A stretch of DNA of 64,000 bases, taken from Neelides folsomi. Lineage: Eukaryota; Arthropoda; Collembola; Neelipleona; Neelidae. The translations under genes were made by a program, and so were the position numbers. The notes under the pieces were generated by a model that did no database searches, was not told the origin of the DNA, and worked only from the letters and a program-made list of their open reading frames with translations. The DNA is taken from positions 62,001 to 126,000 of the forward strand of contig JAQGBZ010000141.1 of assembly GCA_034687125.1 (NCBI GenBank), in the 5' to 3' direction. Shown piece by piece: positions 61,701-64,000 of this stretch (within the stretch, counting starts at the first letter, position 1; every line of letters begins with the position of its first letter).

Positions 61701-64000
61701 TAGAGGAAAATTTGAATCGACAACGGTGATTCCTCCATGGATGGAGATGGGGAGAAACGGGGACTCTTCCGTCCCTTGTACAGTTGATTAGGAAATTCAT
61801 GGCCCACGTCCTCCTTTCATTTAATCATATTAAATTCCATAGAGGCCCCAAAGAATGTTGATTCAATGGACCTCATTTGCGCCCATTTCCCCTCTGAGTT
61901 TCCCATGGGCACGGTAGTTGTTCCGTTCCACGAGGCTCCTGAGTGACCCCTCGTTTCCCGAGACAAATGAGACCTCTGGGGGAATAGAGGGGGAGGCGCT
62001 GGGAAGCTGGGAGCGGTTTCTGCCTCCAACAACAACTCGTCGGATTCCACCCGTGTGTAACTTGCCTTGCACAAGCGGCACACACAGAGCGTCCCAGGAC
62101 AATTCAAGCCCCTTCCATCCTCAAGAAAACCCACGGAGCGAACATTAACCTTTCGGTCGTTACTCCTTCTAGACCCGACGGAGCGCAAAAAGTGGAGATC
62201 TCTGCATGGGGAGGAATTGCAACCCCAACCACTCTGCTCATCTTCTCATTTCCCTTTCATGCCTCCATTCATCTCCATTCCTAATCTCCACCAAGGAAAA
62301 AATTGACATAAACAATAGGAGATTACCTAAGGACAAAGGATGAGGGTCCGAAAAACTCGGCACACATGGAACTAAATAGTTAGATAATATGTCTCTCAAT
62401 TCGCGCCATCCCGCTCCCAGAGGTCGAAGGCGAGACCTTTGCCCCCATCGTCACAGCTCCCGAGAAGAGCTGGAGAGAGTCGAATTCCAACGGCATCGTT
62501 TCACCTGCCTTCATTTCCATTTTTTACAAGCCCTCTGCATATTATTGATCTGCCCGGCAGAGGAAGGGAGAGTGACCATATTTGGCTCACTCAGTATATG
62601 TAACATAGGTATATAGATCCGCAAGGAGTCGGGGATGTTCAGGGGAGCAATTCCACAAAAGTGACTTGGCAGCATTTGCTCAACTACAGTTGCAAGGAAG
62701 TGCAAATGAAAGGGACAGGATATGAAAAGAGATGAAGAGGTGTGAACTGAGACTCCGTTAGAAATTCTATTTGAATGGTTTTATACATGTTCTCCCTATA
62801 GTAGAGAGAGAGATTCATTGAAAGTAACGGGTGCGGAGTGTTGAGGGACCACAACTTTGTCTGATGCTTTTGAGATCAAAAACCATTGGCGGTGGACAAT
62901 GGGCTCTTTAAAATGGACTTCACAAGCTTCTCATACTTTTTACACGACTCTCAAATATGAAGTCTTGTACTTCACTTTTAATCCGACTACTGTATGACTC
63001 CGCACTTCCAAATAGAGATATGTCCCTTGGGACGACAATAGCATTATGTAATATTTTGTGTATTTATGGAGGAGTGCGAAGGAGGTCGGAGGCCCCAGGT
63101 CGAACAAAACATTGACTCAATTAAATCAGGTAATCGTTGAGTGGGAGAGATAATGGGTACGTAGGATTGATCCAAGAGTCCCTTGATTATCCTCACGAGG
63201 TAACCTTATCTCATGTGCATATGGGCATAAATGCAAAAAACCATTATGAGCCATCCTGTAATGGGCTAATTAATAATAATGGAAGGATAATGTAATAAAG
63301 AGCCTCTCTTTGTCATCGTTGGAGAGATACAACAGTAATATGCATAAGCAGTGGGACGGGGGAGTTGGTGAAATGGAATCATTGCCAAAGTGTTCCCTCA
63401 CCTTTGAGACCTTTGGAGGAAATGTGACCCTATATTTCATATCAATGATGATTTAAATAATCATGAGAGTCTCCCTCGCACCCTGTCTCACTTCACTCAG
63501 GAGGGATTCTGACGAAGGAGCAATAAAAATGTACAGAAATGGAGAGACGAGAGATGACACAATGAATGGGTCTGGCCATCTTCTCAACAAAGACACGTCC
63601 CCGTGTTTCCTCAAACTCACAGTCCGTGTGCTTGGAATAATTAATGTCTCATTACATCCCCTTTTTGAGAAAAAGGGGAAAAATGAGGCTCCTGGTTCCT
63701 GCGGCCAGAGATTCGTCCATTTCCTCTTCCAATTGATGGTATCTGGGAGGGAAATACACACTTCTCACCTAATTGCGAAAAGAGCATTTGGGAGCCTGGG
63801 AATCCTCAGTGAGGAGATGGGAGGCAACAAGGGTGGGATTTGCAACTTTGTTTTTATTAATTTAGCCAAATGTCGACGAAGTGGGAGGTGTTCTTTCCTT
63901 CCATAGCTCAACATTCCATTTAATTGATGCTCGAAACGATTCGATTTTCGACGCTTAGTTATCGCTAGTTAAAAACCACTACCTACACGATTTCTTGTCC
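58713..64000. other. Moderate-GC to AT-rich region, no supported gene
   Basis: A possible terminal exon of the EGF gene lies near 58997-59089. Beyond it only domain-less frames occur; the longest is 147 codons at 63463-63906 (plus), with no recognisable motif and no codon pattern unlike its other frames. More exons of the EGF gene may lie beyond the window. No repeats or RNA genes were recognised. Confidence 0.35.

Noticed and set aside
63463-63906. 147-codon plus-strand open frame near the window end
   Set aside because: No recognisable motif, no splice or polyadenylation context, and an overlapping antisense frame of similar length.

Overview
The window looks like nuclear DNA of an arthropod, most likely a copepod crustacean of the sea-louse type. 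The proteins are arthropod/animal orthologues with many small introns (several of 47-52 bp in one gene), the spacers are strongly AT-rich, and Tc1/mariner and LINE relics are common. The species call is inference. No LTR element, virus relic, CRISPR or bacterial-type feature was seen.

Layout. 1-11.2 kb: no host gene recognised. It holds a 111-bp TIR element (1632-1742), a decayed Tc1 transposase (3148-3640) and a 5'-truncated, broken LINE (about 3741-6876) with a mariner-type deletion derivative inserted in its 3' part (6098-6660). 11.3-14.8 kb (minus): an intact 11-exon serotonin transporter gene, SerT. 17.7-20.6 kb (minus): a synergin gamma orthologue (EH domain, DF motifs, conserved C-terminal domain). 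27.3-30.4 kb (minus): p70 S6 kinase, 11 exons, with TOS motif, activation loop and hydrophobic motif. 36.2-37.4 kb (minus): INO80E-like chromatin subunit. It faces 38.4-40.9 kb (plus), PPTC7, a mitochondrial PP2C phosphatase; an E2F-like inverted repeat lies between the two. 41.5-42.1 kb: a long diverged foldback. 44.0-45.5 kb (minus): Derlin-2, head-to-head with 45.7-46.9 kb (plus), a small unrecognised PIP-box protein whose intron carries an 81-bp hairpin element. 47-64 kb: moderate-GC sequence with few recognisable exons; the clearest is a partial LDLa/EGF gene at 58.0-58.7 kb, plus weak candidate exons.

The genes are unrelated housekeeping or signalling genes (neurotransmitter uptake, clathrin/AP-1 traffic, TOR signalling, chromatin remodelling, mitochondrial phosphatase, ER-associated degradation). 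They do not form a pathway. The two head-to-head pairs suggest shared promoters. I did not find a clearly new biological system. The most unexplained items are the PIP-box protein, the long foldback at 41.5-42.1 kb and the paired E2F-like palindrome. Exon borders come from reading splice signals, frame and family similarity by eye; they were not computed.
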